A stretch of DNA of 64,000 bases from Azadirachta indica (lineage: Eukaryota; Streptophyta; Magnoliopsida; Sapindales; Meliaceae). The notes beneath the pieces were generated by a model, which worked only from the letters and a program-made list of their open reading frames with translations, was not told the DNA's origin and ran no database searches. The DNA is taken from assembly GCA_022749755.1 (NCBI GenBank), contig CM040445.1, forward strand, positions 3,183,182 through 3,247,181. Direction: 5' to 3'. Positions 11,329-22,877 of the stretch are shown piece after piece. Positions within the stretch are counted from its first letter, which is position 1. Every line of letters begins with the position of its first letter. The translations under genes and the position numbers were made by a program.

Positions 11329-13195
11329 ATGGCGGGTGGGAGGATTTATACTAGTAGTTGTAGTGGTGGTGGTGATAGTTCAACTCTGTCTGTTTTGATT
11401 CAAAGCCAAAAGGGTTCTTGTTCTTCTCACCCTCTGGATGCTTCCTTCCTTTCGGGCCCTTCTCCTTCTCCTTGTCCTTCTCCTTTTCTGGGTATATTTC
11501 CTCGCTCCTTCTCTCTGTATGTCTGGAATATTTTTTTGCTGCTGTGTTTCAGTTGATTGCAGTAGTAGTACAGTTTGTACGTTCTACGGAGTTGATACTG
11601 TTATACGCTTCGTTCTTCCTTATAGAAAATCTGTCAGTTATGCATGTTTTCTTTCATTTTTACAACAGACCGTGTTTGCCTCGGTGGAAAACTGCTTCTG
11701 AATTAGTGTTCTGTTGAATTGACGTCAATATTACAGAACTGATTTTTATGATTGATATAAAGCAATTCTAATAGGGTAGCTTTTGTTTTTTCTTCCTGTT
11801 TTCTTCCGGCGATCCTGTTTTATGTTTGTTTGAACTTCTTTTCCGCCAGTGATGTTCCATTCTTTATACTTTGCTGATTTGTAGTGCTAATGTTCTTGCT
11901 ATTTTGCTCCTTGTTTGATGCCTGAGAGGTCGGTGAGGTTGAGCTGTTTATTTGTGCAGGATCGTAGTCTGAATTGTATCAGTTGACATGGCTAGAGTCT
12001 CAACAAGAAATTAACGATTTTTGAGATATTAAATGGACAAGAAAGAAAAATAATTTTATACATATATGCTTGATCGATTGTCACAAACCAATGAATGTTG
12101 AATAATAGTCAAATTCTTCATGTGTGCAACTAAAAGTACTTATAACAACATGAGAAATTTACAACTAATTAGTTGTGCAATTGCAAATAGTTGTGTTCTG
12201 CTGATTGGTTAAAGGATGGGAATTGAACTAAAGCCTTTTTGGTTTCTCCAATTCAGGATCAAGATCCATGGTGAGCTTCGAAGATATTCGTTTAGCAAAT
12301 GGATCCAATAGACCGTTTTTCCGCCCATTTGATCACGATGAAAATGGGGATGAGGATTTTGACGAGTATTTTCACCAACCTGAAAAGAAGCGACGGCTTA
12401 CAGTTGATCAAGTCCAATTTCTTGAGAAAAGTTTCGAGGTAGAGAACAAGCTTGAACCCGAAAGAAAAATCCAGCTCGCAAAAGACCTTGGCTTGCAGCC
12501 CAGACAGGTTGCCATATGGTTTCAGAACCGCCGGGCAAGATGGAAGACAAAACAGCTTGAGAAAGATTACGAGCTTTTGCAAAACAGCTATAATACTCTG
12601 AAGGCAGATTATGACAACCTCCTTAAGGAGAAGGAAGAGCTAAAAGCTGAGGTAAATTTTGTTGCCATACTTAAATGGAACAGAATCCTATTTTTTGTCA
12701 TGAGCAGATTATGATTTTTTCTTTTATTCGAAAAAAATTCTTCAGGTTCTTCTCGTCACAGACAAACTGCAGCTCAAAGAGAAAGCGGATAAAAACACAG
12801 AATTGCGTGCAGTAAACAACACATTGTCACAGGAACCACCACAGAAACCTGTTGCAGAATCTGCATCTGAGGGTGAAGTATCCAAAGTTTCACTTGTGGC
12901 TTGTAAGCAAGAAGATATCAGTTCTGCAAAAAGTGATATATTTGATTCAGATAGCCCTCATTACACTGATGGGGTTCATTCTTCACTCTTGGAAGCAGGT
13001 GATTCATCTTATGTTTTTGAACCTGAACAATCCGATTTATCGCAAGATGAAGATGATAACTTGAGCAAGAATGTCCTGTTGCCTCCATACATCTTCCCGA
13101 AGCTCGAAGAAGCTGACTACGCAGACCCGCCCACGAGTTCGTGTAACTTTGGATTCCCAATTGAAGATCATGCGTTTTGGTCTTGGTCTTATTGA
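11329..13195 (+). CDS. HAT5: HD-Zip class I transcription factor, HAT5/ATHB-1-like
   Basis: Nuclear transcription factor; HD-Zip I proteins bind CAAT(A/T)ATTG-type sites as dimers. Three exons: 11329-11491, 12257-12651 and 12746-13195, with GT-AG borders, joined in frame to about 335 aa. The first junction restores [10 protein letters not shown], so the ATG at 12268 is internal and the true start is 11329 ([10 protein letters not shown]). The homeodomain lies at about residues 97-153 ([18 protein letters not shown] ... [12 protein letters not shown]). A leucine zipper follows at once, with Leu at about 155, 162, 169, 176 and 183. A Ser/Asp/Glu-rich middle is followed by an aromatic C-terminus (AFWSWSY) that resembles the AHA activation motif of this clade. 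The leader holds uORFs. No defects are seen. Confidence 0.92.
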
Positions 13196-13990
13196 TGATG
13201 AATCCTTGGTATATAATTTTCCTTTTCTGTGTCTTTGTTTGTTCTTGTTTAAAAGCATCTTATAATGTTAATTACAAATAAACAAATAACAAACTCAATC
13301 AATGGCACACAATGCAAATTTTGTGGAGGGTTTTGATTGTTGTTGAAAATGGTGGTTTTTGCCCGTTTGTAATTTTTGTTCTTGTAGGGGTTGTTAAGAA
13401 TTTAATGAAACTTGTTTTGTTCGGAATGTAATTAAATAATATCTTTTTATTTAATTTGCTGAAAGTTGTGATGTTTCTGAGAGAATTTGTAAAATCTGTG
13501 TAATGTGGGAATGCAAGTCTTCGCAGGTATAATTCCGGTTGTTTCTTCCACAATACTATTAACCCATTATGTTGTTTTGTTATAGCATTTAGAATGTGAA
13601 AGGTTGACCATTAAGATTCTCCGACGAGAGAATACACTCTTAACTCAGCTGCCATTTGGAAACTAAAAAAACGTTGAAAAGAAAGGGGGGGCGACTGAGA
13701 GAAATTTTTGTGGGCGTCGCAATGGTTAATTGCAGTTCTTGGTCGTTCTAACTAACATGAGTATGTGAAATACTGTGGGTGAATTTGAAGACACAAGTAG
13801 TGAAGCCTCGAACAAGAGATGGGTTAAGTTGGTGTTACTGCGATAAGTACTGTAATTAATTCACTATGCTCTTGTAAGCTAGAAATGAGGTTATTCGTGA
13901 TGTTTACTACTATTTGTTTTAATTAGGACGTATTTTTCAAAAATAATAATGATAAATGAAGTGGCGTGTGATGTTAGACAAAGCCATATA
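13196..13990. other. HD-Zip 3' UTR and intergenic
   Basis: The first few hundred bases probably form the 3' UTR (aataaa-like strings near 13275). No exon is recognised in the rest. Confidence 0.45.
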
Positions 13991-13995
13991 CAACA

Positions 13996-15218
13996 TTGTA
14001 TAATTATATTATGAGATTTTAACATATACTTATCATGAAATTTGAAATTTTAACACTTAAATAAAAGATTTAAGGGAAGGCATATTTATCTTTTTTAAAT
14101 CATTAGTTGACCATTTAATTTTATTTATATGATTATAAGATCATTAATTTCAAAATAAAGTATAAAAAATTTAATTTGTACGTAATCAAAAATAATTTTA
14201 ATTTATATTTATATTTATTTAAAATATAAAAATTAATTTAATTAATGATAATTTAATTTGTGATTTTATTTTACGTATATTTAATATTTATTGAAATTAA
14301 GAATTTAATTAATGATAATTTAACTTGATAATTTTAGTTTATATTTATTTAATATTTACTCAAAATAGAAATTTAATTTTTATTTATATATCATACTTAT
14401 CCAAATCTCAAGTCCTAATATGTAAAGCCGTTGCCTTTCTTACTCTCCTCTTTTGTAAATTTTCTAGCAATAAACTATATTTTTTTTATTTCACTAAACA
14501 ATTTCATAAGTTTACCAATCTCACTTTTCTTACAAATACACTTTAATACAAAATTTATGTCATACACATTCATATTAAATCCACAGTTTAATATTAATCT
14601 TATGGCTCGTAAAGTAAATGTAAACTTTTGGGTTTACACAAAAAATTTGATGGAATTACGCAATGACAGAAAATTAAAAAAAAATAACATGGTTAAATTG
14701 TTAATTTTAAATATCATTAAATAAATTTTTAATTTAAATAAATATTAAATGAATATAAATTATAATTGTCATTAATCAAAATTTTAATTATTTTAATTTT
14801 TTAAACATCAAATAAATTAAAATTGAGTTTTTTTTTAAACTTTATTTTGAAACAATTAAGAGTATTATAATCATTTTAAGTAAAAATACATAGTCAATTG
14901 ACAGTCCAAGAGAGGTAAGTGTGTCTTTTCTTAAAATTTCTATTTAAATGTTAAAATCACAAATTAAATTGTCATTAATTAAATTTTTAATTTTTAAATA
15001 AATATAAATATAAATTAAAATTAATTTTGATTACATACAAATTAAATTTTTTATACTTTACTTTGAAATTAAGGATATTATAATCATATAAATAAAATTA
15101 AATGGTCAATTAACGGTATATAAAAGATAAATGTATTTTTTTTTAAATTTTTTATTTAAATATTAAAATTTGAAACCAGGTATGTGTTAAAATCTATTAT
15201 ATTATTTTAGAAACAACT
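13996..15218. mobile_element. AT-rich inverted-repeat element (long-TIR MITE-like)
   Basis: The left arm (about 13996-14275) matches the reverse complement of the right arm (about 14945-15218) over roughly 270 bp. Shared blocks include gaccatttaattttattta, gtataaaaaatttaatttgt and aattttaatttatatttata. The right arm is also repeated in direct orientation at about 14690-14930, so the element holds a nested or tandem arm copy. The middle codes for nothing recognisable. No clear target duplication was found, and the superfamily cannot be given. Confidence 0.65.
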
Positions 15219-15780
15219 TATTATAAAATTTCGGGGTCTTTTCTTTGAAGACTCAACAAGAAGGAAGGTGCAGACTAAAAGATCGTGATGGAAGAGTAGC
15301 ACTCCCATTGAAGACAATACTTTCGTGGGAAAATTCCTACCAAAATAATGATTGATTTTAATCACATCAAAATGAAAAAATCACTCTCTTTCTGGGGTCC
15401 CATTAAACAAAATTTGGAAGGCAATCTCATCCAGTGGATGGTCCACGTTGATGCTGATGTTCCCTACCCTACCCCTTACTGTCTTTTCCATCACTTTTGA
15501 TCTTAGCCTCAAATGGGACTTACTTCCCCCGGTAAAAATTTCGTACGACGGCTTGATAGCAAAAGTCTAAGTAAATAAGGCAATCAAAGAAAAAAGAAAC
15601 TGCTTTACTTCGAAAGTCGTTTTTATTTTGTCTCCACTGAAATAGTCACTAAAGAGGTTAGATGGGGTAATTTTGGCCGCCCGTTCAGAATACTTGGCCA
15701 AGTCAGAAAATAAACGAAGACTATATTATTATCATTATTGGGCATTACAATGTCAAATTTGCCTACAGAAGCAAGCATGC

Positions 15781-15809
15781 TGTGCTGTGCTGTGCTGTGC
15801 TGTGCTGTG
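15781..15809. repeat. Pentanucleotide microsatellite (TGTGC)n
   Basis: Five full TGTGC units plus a partial one, uninterrupted. Confidence 0.9.
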
Positions 15810-17879
15810 ATAGTGTCTCCATTACATTTGGTGTAGATTCATTTTCAAGCCGCAATTATCATTTTATATACAGTAGTTCCAACGATAAGTTTACCATAAA
15901 ATTAAATTTAACAAAATAGAGGGTTTGAATAGCAAATTAATTGCATCAGAATTCACTAACCACATTTTTTTTTTTTTTTTTTTTTACTTTCAACTTACCC
16001 TTTACGACACATTCGCGAGGGGGCCGACCATTCAGGAAGCGACAGGTGTCCATTCTTCTCGAAGCAGGAGGCCCGTTTTCCAGATTTCCTACCGACCATC
16101 TAAACCCAAATGGAGGGGGTTTCGACAGATGCCATCCACGTGTACGACACTGATCTAAAAGTCTATTCTCGTCAAACAAACATCAACATCAAGACAGCGT
16201 CCACCAAGCAACTCCCATGGAATCTACTAGTGTTCTGGGCCCCACAGACGTGGACATTTAATGCAACGTGGCCCGTGATCTGTGAACCCATGGGCTGATG
16301 ATGATCAGGTCAAAGAATCGTAGGAACCACCACTCGTAATAGATTTTATATCTAAAAAAATTTTATTTTATAAAAAAAAAGTTTTGTTCTCTAGCGAGAG
16401 AGATGCAGATAAGCATTGGGAGGGAGGTGGGGCCCCGACATGAGAAGAGGAGAGAAGTGTACTCGACAGTGACAGCACGGACATGTCCATGTTTTCTATC
16501 GAGCTGATGTCACACGTGGAGTAGCTTTCTCTTGGGCCCACACTACTCGTGTCTATCAGGTGTCGATGTAGTAGCTTCAAAAATTAAACAGAGAGTTGAT
16601 TTTGACCCCCACGGCCCGTGAAATCAGACCACGCAAAAGCCTTTTACCAACATTAATTTCTAATTTTCTATATATCACATCATCTTTTATTAAATAATTA
16701 AATATTCTACCTTATCATATCTTGTCGTATAGGTTACAACTTACAATTACATAAAATCTTTTCTTTAATGTTAAAATTTCATACAGAATTTCATCATGTG
16801 TTTTGTTGATAAAATAATTAACCTATCTCATAGCCGGCGGCTAAGCGTCAGTAATGCTTGAAGAGGCCTGATCCACTACAACACTGTTTTTTAAATTTTT
16901 ATTATAATATTTATATTTTAATTTTTTTTATTAATTATAACAACATTATCTATTTATTATTAATTTATTAATTATTTTTAAAATATTAATCAATTAACTT
17001 AACCTTTTAAATATTTTGAGTCTCAAATTATTTATTTTTCACTCAACTCCTACCTGCACTATTAGTGATTATATATATATATATTTATATATTTGATAAT
17101 TTGCTAAATTCAAATTCATATTTTACCATACAACTTACCATTTTATCTCAAATTCTGGTAAAAATTACCACTAAAAAATAAATTTTATTACTTAATTACT
17201 ATGATTTTTTTTCGTATTTTTAAAATTGAAGCAAGTATAATGATTTCAAACATATGTAAAGGATATTCACTAAGGTTAAAACGCTACTAAATACCAACCA
17301 TCAGATTCAATATATGTATGATCACATTAATGAACCACTAAAGTTTTGTAATGTCCTAGTCACAATGTGGACGATCTTATTATATACCCTTGTGAATATT
17401 TTCGTAAGCGTTAAGGTTGTGAATCTGAGGAGTTTATCGTGTGCGGAAACAAAATAGCACAACTATCATATGAAAGTAGTTGTGAAAATCATTACATTAA
17501 TGCGAAGCAAAATGTGAATTATTGAAGCTTATTAAAGTTATAAAGGCATGGACCATATGTTGCTGCAACACATAAGACATGCAATAAATATTGTTTTTCC
17601 TTCTAAACCTCGACCAATATTTTAGTCATTAATTCTTAAATATGAAGATAATACATATTTTCATGGAGCAGAAAGAGAATTTATAGAATTATAATCACGT
17701 TTTATAGACAACTCATGTGGATAAAGGTCGGGTTATTATAATTAAAAATACGGTTCACTTTTTTCGAAGAACAATCTTTTAATACTTAATTATATGTTTA
17801 TTTATATTAAATGGACATTTTTTACTTCAAACGAGATAACTTTTAATTATTTATGTAACGTAAAAGATACATTTTGGTG

Positions 17880-17901
17880 TTTTTTTTTGGGGGGGGGGGG
17901 G
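17880..17901. repeat. T9-G13 homopolymer tract
   Basis: A run of T followed directly by 13 G on the plus strand. G runs of this length are uncommon in AT-rich plant DNA and error-prone in sequencing. Confidence 0.85.
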
Positions 17902-19208
17902 TGGTGTGGGTTGGGTTGTGTGGTTGAATCGATTGAATTTGACCAAATCGTGATCTACACTTCGTTGGAGTGTCTTTATCCCCAGTCTGATTATCATCGA
18001 TCCGAACCAATTTATTAAAAAATATTCAAATCCCACCTAATTTTAAATAACTTAAAAATATTCAGTTTAAATATAGATTATATTTTATTAATAAAATAAA
18101 TTGACAAAAAAAAGTAACATATAATTTATTTAAACTTTTAAACAAGCATACTTATTTAAATTAAAAAAATAAATATATAAATAATCATAATTAAGTTATT
18201 TAAAAATATATAAAAATAATCACAATAAGTTTATAAAAATATACACAATCAAAATTTATAAATATTCAAGTAGTTAACAAATTTTATTTCAACAAAAAAA
18301 AAGATAAATATATCTTAAATAAAATATATTAATCGATTAGAAAAAAAACTAAAAAAAAAAAAAAAAAGAAGCTGGGGAGAACAAAAAGGGAGACTAGGCT
18401 AACAAGCATTGATGGATCCAATTAGGTTATAAAATCTATTAATAAGCAGATTGGAACTGCATCGAATGGAATTAAGCGAATTAATAGTATTAGATTGAAT
18501 TCCCAACAACACCTGTATAAAATTAGTCAAAATAATTAGTTGTTAAATTAGGATAAGTTGGGCATACAAATGCAAGATTCAGAGAAGCCTGCTTAGGCCC
18601 AAAGGCCGAAGAGAGTGGATCCATTAGTCATGCTGACTGGGTCAAGGATGGATAAATTGCTCTACTCCCAGTGGTTGTAATTAACAACTGCAACTGCTCA
18701 CTGTTAAAAAAAAGCTGCCGATGGTCATCAAAATTTGGCCTCGAATTTCACAATTCATGTGACATGAAAATCAATCATTTTTCAGTTCGGATGTTTATGA
18801 ACGAATTAATTACTAAGAATTACTTACATGTTCTGCGTTTTATAAAATGTGAGAATGATTGGATTGCAGAAAAAAATGAAGAAGGATGTGAAAGAAAGTT
18901 CATAGTATTGGTCAATACAATGTTCATTGCTACATCCAGCATTCGTATAGAAAAATAATCTTTAACTTTCTTGCAATGGCGTCGGAAAGATGCCTCTTAT
19001 AATCTCAACTCCAACTTTCTTGATTCTGAAACTTTGTAATCTGCATACAACTTGTGATGCATCTTGAAAATACAGGTGTTGCTGCGGGGCCAGGATTTCT
19101 TGAACTTTTTGCTAGCTGTTGGTTGGGGAGTGACAAATCAGCTGACCGTCGCCTCTTCCAACAGACTTTCTTAAATTATCTTTAGGAAGGATGACTCTGA
19201 TTTGAAGA

Positions 19209-21269
19209 TCAAAATTTGACATTATCCTTCAAGTAACGTACAATCTCTTGCTGCAGCATTTCAGCGAGAAAAAAAAAAAAAAGGAATCCCAGTTATTACA
19301 ATATATATATAATTGGAAGATTTGACTTCAAGGCGGTATGTTAATCCGTCTTTGGAACTTACAATAAAACAGAGGATGACGCAACCAGCAGCACCAGGAA
19401 ACAAGGCGTACCAAAAGTTCAATTTGTGCAACTTAACTCCATCAATGAACAGAATGGGCAAGCTTGCAGCTGTAATATTATATCATTAATTCACATGCAT
19501 ATTATATCAGTACAAGAATATGTGGAATGGAGGCTTGTGTCATTGCGAAGAGTGACAAAGCTATTAATGGGTTCAACCTGGTGGATGTGAAGCGCGAGCA
19601 TAGATCATGAATGCAATGGAAGCAGCAAGTGCTGTGCTCCTAGCGAGCCAACCTGGTCCAAGTATAGAGAACGCCAAGACACCAATCGCTGCACAGCCGA
19701 TCTGAGCCATGAACATATTGTATTTCTGCAAAATTATGGATTTCCGAATTTAAATCATCTCAAGGAGACAAAATTACGCTGTTAATGAACTAGCTTAGAG
19801 CCGTAAGATGCCAAACTTTGCACAAAAACAAGAGGGTATGCCTGGCAATAGTAGGATAGATGTTTAAGATTACAGGAATGCAGAAATAGCTCGGTGCAAA
19901 CTTTAATCCAAGCGTAGCTACTTCTTCTAATGGTAGAAGACTATCATGTGAAAGATTTTGAAGTGTCTACAAGACCACTTCAAAAGATTGTCTTTAGTAG
20001 GACATTCAGGCCCCAAAATATGAAAGTTGATTGCATGGAAGGTCTAGCCAAGTGACAGTACTAGAGATAGAGAAGAGCAACATTGGCAGCTGGACTGTGA
20101 TTTTGATGAGTTTTCTAATGATTTGTTAATAGAACATTTCTTATTATGCTCGATACAACCGAGATATGGTCTATTCACAGACGTAGGATGAGTGCACCTG
20201 GGTAAATGTGAAGAAATTGAATGAAGATGGAAGGGCAACAGCTAGGATTGCAATAGAACAGACAATTGTCCACACGTAGTAGGCAAAAGAAAATCTCAGC
20301 TTCAGTACTCAAAATCATTGGTGGATACTGAATTTACAAACAGGTCACTTCAAAGTATTGAGGCAATGACGTTGGCAATTATTATTCTAGGAACGTAAAC
20401 TGGGCGACATTAGTAGAATAGGTGACAGAAAGCCATTAATTAAATTGTTGCACCACAGTAGAAAAGAAAGAAAATTAATTAAATTGTTGAACCACAGTAG
20501 AAAAGAAAGAAAGAAAGAAAGAAAGAAAGAGGTAAATAGGTAGTACCCGAGCAGCCGGAGTAGATGGGGTGGCGAAAAGGACTGCACAAACAGCCCCTAA
20601 TGGTGCAATTGTCATTGAAAGTCCTTTCGGAGCCAATATATGATCCATCTTTCCCAATATAGCCATTGCCGCAAATGCTCCTGCTCACCATTAATTATGA
20701 CATTTATTACCAATATATTTTAATACCAAGCTCAATTTTACCCTTCATTTTCAAAAATTTAACATGCAGACGCTCCTCTTCTATTTGAAGTCACCAAAAA
20801 TGAATAAATACTAAATAAATAAATATTACCCAAGAAGCCAAATTTTTAAAAGAAAGATGCCTGGAAATGTTGCTAAACTCACTATAACATTCTGCGATCA
20901 AACACGCTATATTATATATATTAAAGAGAAAAACCAGGTCAAACCTGCAGCAGGCCAAAGAATGTCGCTGAGCGAAGGAGCAGAAGAATCCTTTGGCGGC
21001 TTCCAACTATCCCAGAGAGGTGCAGAAACGTTGCTTGATGCCACGATGCTTCCATGTTCGTAATTCTTTCTTCTTCTTCTTCTTATCACATGCTTGTTAA
21101 ATAAGCTGAAACTAAGAGATCTATCTAAAACTAATCTCTTGCTTATGTGCAAAGGATCATATATTCTTGACAAAAAGGAAGAAGAATATGAATACAATGA
21201 TGCTGCTGGTATGGTGGTAGAACACCAACCACTATGATTGCAGTAACTGGCCCTCAGTTGTGTGCCCAT
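19209..21269 (-). CDS. HPP-family integral membrane protein, plastid nitrite transporter-like
   Basis: Five exons on the minus strand: 20945-21269, 20547-20680, 19578-19725, 19363-19469 and 19209-19250, all GT-AG with consistent phases, giving about 251 aa. The first ~80 residues are Ser/Arg-rich and look like a plastid transit peptide. The HPP domain follows: DILWPAAGAFAAMAILGKMD, APKGLSMTIAPLGAVCAVLF, CAAIGVLAFSILGPGWLAR, then HPPAASLPILFIDG and a Trp-Tyr-Ala-Leu-Phe-Pro-Gly helix, ending QEIVRYLKDNVKF. About four hydrophobic segments are visible. Established knowledge: the Arabidopsis HPP proteins NITR2;1 and NITR2;2 act in nitrite uptake at the plastid envelope. That role here is inferred by family. 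The HPP motif itself is intact and no defect is seen. Confidence 0.92.
20435..20530. repeat. 39-bp tandem duplication and GAAA microsatellite in HPP intron 2
   Basis: Two 39-bp copies (20435-20473 and 20474-20512) differ by one base (ttgcacc versus ttgaacc). The second runs into a (GAAA)n tract ending near 20530. It lies inside the HPP intron between exons 2 and 3. Confidence 0.8.
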
Positions 21270-22877
21270 TAATTTCTTGGACTCACCACAATCTCTCTTC
21301 CGTTTTCGGTGGATATACTACACATATATTATTACATATAAATATAATAATAATAAAGAAGACCGTTTGTTCGGGTGATGGTGAGCTTTTGGAGAGGTCG
21401 TAAGGGCATTGGACATCAAGGAGCGTGATCCAGCTAAGACATTAACCTCCATTCATTTAATTTCTTGGGGTGCTTGTAATATTTATATATACAAACAGCA
21501 CAACCTAATCATGTTTTTGTCTTCGCATGCTAGCACGTGTGCCCATTTGCCATTCATTTGGCCACTTGTTTCTTGTAAGCTTATGTTCCTTTTATCAATT
21601 GATTAAGAGAAGACCAATGAAATTAATCAGCCTTCTTTTATCCCTGTAAATATAATGGCTGTTTTCTGGGCAGTTCATCGACTTAAAAGAAAGCATTTAA
21701 AAAATATATAATTTGAACCATTGAATTTATGGTGATGACCTTTGGCGCATATTTAATTATCGGAGTTAATGGGGTCAAATCTTCTCAAAACAGTACTTGG
21801 TGCTTACACATGAAATTTGAATTTGACCTGCCATTATATACGCTAGTTAGCAAGCCATCAATCCAAATAAAAAATGAGGAACATTCATTAGTTTTGGAAC
21901 AATATTACGTATGTATGATTATGAAACCCCTTGGGAAGTCATGAGTGTAATACGTCACATCTTAGAGCCTTTTAATCCACCGGAGGGTTAATATAGCGAG
22001 TTGAACTTAGGTTTATGTACCCTTGGAAATCTTAAAAAACAAAAAAATTATCCTTGCAAGAGTGAGAGGGGTTGTGCATTTTAGTTTTCAGAATTACAAA
22101 ATGCCCTTTAAAGATGAACTTGCCCTCTAACCTGCCGGGAGGTCCTTTTAGTAAATTTCGCTTCAGATTCTTAGCATATTCTGTCACAATTTAATAATTA
22201 GTGACCAATAAATTTAATAGTTAGGTAAGTCAATATTGTACATTTAATTCCCCTTATCAACATCAACCAATAAGATATAATGCTATCTAATAATGTAAGC
22301 CCAGTTTACCAATTAGTCCATGTTGTTTAATGTATAATTTAATTTCAATAATTTAAAAATTACTCATTTTAACTCTAATATATTAAATAAATTGTCTTCT
22401 TTTGAATTCAAATAAATTATGTTTAAAATAACTATTAATCTTATTTCGTTGCTAACATCTCGAAATTAATTATATTATTATATAAATCAAATATAATAAA
22501 TTATTTTAAACATGTCACCAATATCAAGACTTTTGAAATTAAATTAAAACATACATTTATTAATGTTTTAGAAATTCTACTGCACGCACATAACCCGCCA
22601 ACTATTAGTTTCTAAAATGTATTTCTAACTCCATTTGCAAATTGGAATAGATTTTAAGTACAGAGAGTTAAAAAAAAAAAATTCAAACAGCCGAAAACAC
22701 GGCGTGGAATCTGATAATTGTTTAATTATTTTATTATTGGTTTCTTTATAACTTCGTGTCTTAAAATCAATAGCAAAATGGTATAAGTCAAACTCTCGGA
22801 CAATGCTTGTAGGTAGGGGTGAGTTTCGGACCAAATAAACTGTTAATGGAAAAATATTCTCACAAGAGACTAGAGAG
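21270..22877. other. Divergent intergenic region between HPP and the DC1 gene
   Basis: The HPP gene reads left and the DC1 gene reads right, so this 1.6 kb carries both upstream regions. No exon or RNA gene is recognised. Confidence 0.5.

Larger units (their letters stand above)
15219..19208. other. Intergenic, no gene recognised
   Basis: A GC-richer patch at about 16005-16620 holds ACGT elements (ccacgtgtac near 16137, cacacgtgga near 16509), but no exon with homology follows. The rest is AT-rich, including a 13-base G run at 17889-17901 preceded by T, and A/T-rich stretches at 16870-17260 and 18020-18370. Confidence 0.45.

Noticed and set aside
12852..13064. Overlapping frame inside the HD-Zip third exon
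   Set aside because: Out-of-frame shadow of the HD-Zip coding exon.
15925..16298. Open frames around 15.9-16.3 kb
   Set aside because: Start in a T run, no homology, no exon partners; the region looks promoter-like rather than coding.
18671..18958. 95-aa frame
   Set aside because: No recognisable motif or codon pattern; isolated in AT-rich DNA.
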